Source of the DNA: Spirochaetia bacterium
GTDB lineage: Bacteria > Spirochaetota > UBA12135
Direction of reading: 5' to 3'
DNA length: 7,643 nt
NCBI GenBank assembly: GCA_003497555.1
Contig: DNNS01000481.1
Location: forward strand, 1-7,643
Position numbers and translations under genes: made by a program. The notes under the pieces were generated by a model, which saw only the letters and a program-made list of their open reading frames with translations, made no database searches and was not told where the DNA came from. This document shows, in pieces, positions 6,309 through 7,643 of this stretch (positions are counted from its first letter, which is position 1; the number at the start of each line of letters is the position of its first letter).

Positions 6309-7466
6309 ATGCCATACGCAGATCTTCTGCATCTTGCAGCACTTGCCATGGCCGGCTCCTGTCCAAAAACCGTTCTTGAAAAATCCTTTACCAAATTTTC
6401 TGATTGGGAAAATCTGTTTTATGCTTCCTGGTATGAAGGTCTTTTGCCTTATATTTACCATTCAATTTTAAAAAAAAAAATAAATATCCCTGACCATCTT
6501 GCAGATTTTTCAAATACCGTATACCGCAAGCATATAATACAGCATAAAATTCTGTCTGCGGAAATAATCAGAATCTCTATGATTTTTCGGGCCGCTGAAA
6601 TCAAATACGCCTGGATAAAAGGGCCGGTTTTGGCGTCCCTTTTTTATTCTTCCCCGGAACTTCGCCCCTCCAATGATATTGATCTGTTAATTAAAGAAAT
6701 TGATTTGAAGAATGCCTTAAAAGTGCTGGGAAAAGCCGGTTATCTTCCGTTTTATACACTGACAGACTCCCAGCAGAAAATATTTAATAAATATAACAAG
6801 CATACTTTTTTGATGCAGCAGAAAAACAAGGCAGTACTTGAACTTCATACCGCTGTTGCCGCCTGGGAATATTTTTTCAGATACCCTGCGCAGAATATTG
6901 TGGATTCGTCAATAACCGTTTCCTTTTACAATGAAAAAGTCAGCGCTCCCCGGGCAGAAGATTCGCTGCTTATTTCCGCCATACACGGCGCCATGCATGC
7001 CTGGGATAAAATTATATGGATTTGCGACAGCGCAGCCATTATTAAAAAAATTAAAAATCCGGATTGGAACAGAATATTTAATTCTGTAAAAAACCTGCCG
7101 GAAACAAAAAATGCGCTTGAATTATGTCTCGCTCTTGCCTCCGGGATTTTCAGATCAAACCTGCCTGAGCAGGCGCAAAAATCCGTTGCTGTAAACAGCA
7201 GTTTGAAAAACCCTGTACGGCGAATCACCGAAAGGATTGCCCGTCCGGGACGGCGTTTTAATTTAAAAAACAGGGCAAAAATATACACTGCACTTGAACC
7301 CGGGGCGCCCGGCAAGATTCTTTTTTTTCTCAGATGGATGATAACACCCTGTATTCATGACATTGAAACTGTTTCAGCAGGTCCTTTCTTTTTCTGGATT
7401 TACAGTATTATCCGGATTTTTCGGCTGACCCGGCTGAATATGGGCAAATTACTAAAAAAAAATTGA
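6309..7466 (+). CDS. Nucleotidyltransferase family protein (NTP_transf_5 type)
   Basis: This 385-residue protein begins 3 bp after the Wzz-like gene. The central block fits the PF14907-type nucleotidyltransferases: WIKGPVLASLFY (102-113), then RPSNDIDLLI (119-128), in which D123 and D125 form the DxD metal-binding pair. AGYLPFYT (143-150) and LELHTAV (177-183) follow, the latter possibly giving the third acidic residue E178. A later helical part with SLLISAIHGAMHAWDKIIWI (219-238) and D240 is also typical. Such proteins are common in exopolysaccharide and exosortase-linked loci. Nucleotide transfer to a protein or small molecule is presumed, but the true substrate is unknown to me. An A11 run at 6470-6480 lies in frame within codons 54-58 and the frame is kept. 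There is no visible Shine-Dalgarno. The C terminus has a hydrophobic aromatic stretch and a basic end. Confidence 0.85.
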   Translation: MPYADLLHLAALAMAGSCPKTVLEKSFTKFSDWENLFYASWYEGLLPYIYHSILKKKINIPDHLADFSNTVYRKHIIQHKILSAEIIRISMIFRAAEIKYAWIKGPVLASLFYSSPELRPSNDIDLLIKEIDLKNALKVLGKAGYLPFYTLTDSQQKIFNKYNKHTFLMQQKNKAVLELHTAVAAWEYFFRYPAQNIVDSSITVSFYNEKVSAPRAEDSLLISAIHGAMHAWDKIIWICDSAAIIKKIKNPDWNRIFNSVKNLPETKNALELCLALASGIFRSNLPEQAQKSVAVNSSLKNPVRRITERIARPGRRFNLKNRAKIYTALEPGAPGKILFFLRWMITPCIHDIETVSAGPFFFWIYSIIRIFRLTRLNMGKLLKKN

Positions 7467-7491
7467 AAAATGCATGATTGTACGTTATAAT
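7463..7491 (+). promoter_or_regulatory. Sigma-70-type promoter ahead of the PqqD-like gene
   Basis: TTGAAA (7463-7468, 5 of 6 to the -35 consensus) and TATAAT (7486-7491, 6 of 6) are separated by 17 bp, the optimal spacing. The -35 box overlaps the stop codon of the nucleotidyltransferase gene. Transcription should start near 7498, giving a leader of about 15 nt that holds AGGG (7500-7503) before the GTG at 7513. It would let the PqqD-like gene and followers be expressed apart from the upstream operon. In AT-rich DNA a chance match is possible, but both boxes and the spacer are good. Confidence 0.6.
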
Positions 7492-7512
7492 GAAATCACA
7501 GGGTAAAATCAG

Positions 7513-7643
7513 GTGCCGAACAAATCTTTAAAAAAAAAAAACGATCTGCTGGTTGTAGAAGTTAATCACGAAGGCATGCTTGTAAATGCAGACAATGGCA
7601 CAAGCTCGTTTCTTAATGAAACCGGGCTTCGTATCTATAAATT
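7513..7643 (+). CDS. PqqD-like peptide chaperone domain protein, 5' part only
   Basis: A GTG at 7513, 9 nt after AGGG (7500-7503), opens a frame that runs off the window after 43 codons. The upstream in-frame TAA at 7504-7506 excludes an earlier start. The visible part is a basic Lys-rich N terminus and then DLLVVEVNHEGMLVN and GTSSFLNETGLRIYK. This fits the start of a PqqD-like domain, a small winged-helix-type fold in which a strand pair is followed by LNxTGxxIW or IY and a helix. PqqD proteins bind precursor peptides in RiPP pathways, and a PqqD relative accompanies nucleotidyltransferases in HPr-rel-A type loci. A 12-base A run (7530-7541) lies inside codons 6-10. Only the first half is visible, so the assignment is tentative. 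Confidence 0.62.
   Translation, partial: MPNKSLKKKNDLLVVEVNHEGMLVNADNGTSSFLNETGLRIYK

Noticed and set aside
6470..6480. A11 tract as a frameshift site in the nucleotidyltransferase gene
   Set aside because: Conserved motifs before and after the tract are in one continuous frame, so no frame break is needed.
6926..7315. Reverse-strand open frame opposite the nucleotidyltransferase gene
   Set aside because: It is a shadow of a well-supported gene, with no ribosome binding site or family motif noticed.
7490..7531. Possible 13-codon leader peptide ORF from ATG 7490
   Set aside because: Its ATG overlaps the -10 box, upstream of the expected transcription start, so it would not be on the transcript from that promoter.

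Overview
The window holds two unrelated gene modules on the + strand with almost no spare DNA. It appears to come from an AT-rich bacterium with a Gram-negative style exopolysaccharide export system, as shown by a Wzz-like two-membrane-segment protein. I cannot name the phylum. The one good promoter is sigma-70 type (TTGAAA, 17 bp, TATAAT). Several exopolysaccharide genes lack a recognisable Shine-Dalgarno sequence, while some genes of the first module have strong ones. No tRNA, rRNA, CRISPR array, insertion sequence or convincing terminator was seen.

Left module (1-2882), defence or toxin-antitoxin type. It opens with the last 36 codons of what looks like a restriction-modification DNA methyltransferase. 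This overlaps by 4 bp a GTG-started gene for a 328-residue protein with a C-terminal HEPN-like RNase motif (R280-x4-H285) and an unassigned N-terminal domain. Next is an FRG-domain gene that needs a -1 shift of frame to be read through; the likely site is an A6 tract that also forms the textbook slippery heptamer A_AAA_AAC. Then come a zeta-toxin/COG4185-like P-loop kinase, a 67-residue small protein that is its probable partner, and a 53-residue small protein that looks cut short. The genes overlap or nearly touch (4 bp overlap, 13 bp gap, 1 bp, 4 bp and 17 bp overlaps), as expected for one translationally coupled transcript.

Right module (2891-7643), exopolysaccharide assembly. In order: a radical SAM protein with a short C-terminal auxiliary-cluster region, a GT4-family glycosyltransferase, a Wzz/GumC-like chain-length or export co-factor without a kinase domain, a nucleotidyltransferase of the NTP_transf_5 type, and, behind its own promoter, the start of a PqqD-like gene cut by the window end. 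The first four are separated by 1, 21 and 3 bp and look co-transcribed. The nucleotidyltransferase plus PqqD pair recalls the HPr-rel-A gene set seen in some exopolysaccharide/exosortase loci, so an HprK-related kinase gene may follow outside the window.

Base composition changes with the modules: about 50% GC in the methyltransferase tail, about 27% in sampled lines of the HEPN gene, about 28% in a sampled line of the FRG gene, and roughly 45-60% in sampled lines of the polysaccharide genes. This patchwork, together with the truncated small ORF at 2882 and the radical SAM gene starting 8 bp later without a ribosome binding site, suggests that the left module was acquired and joined to a resident polysaccharide locus.
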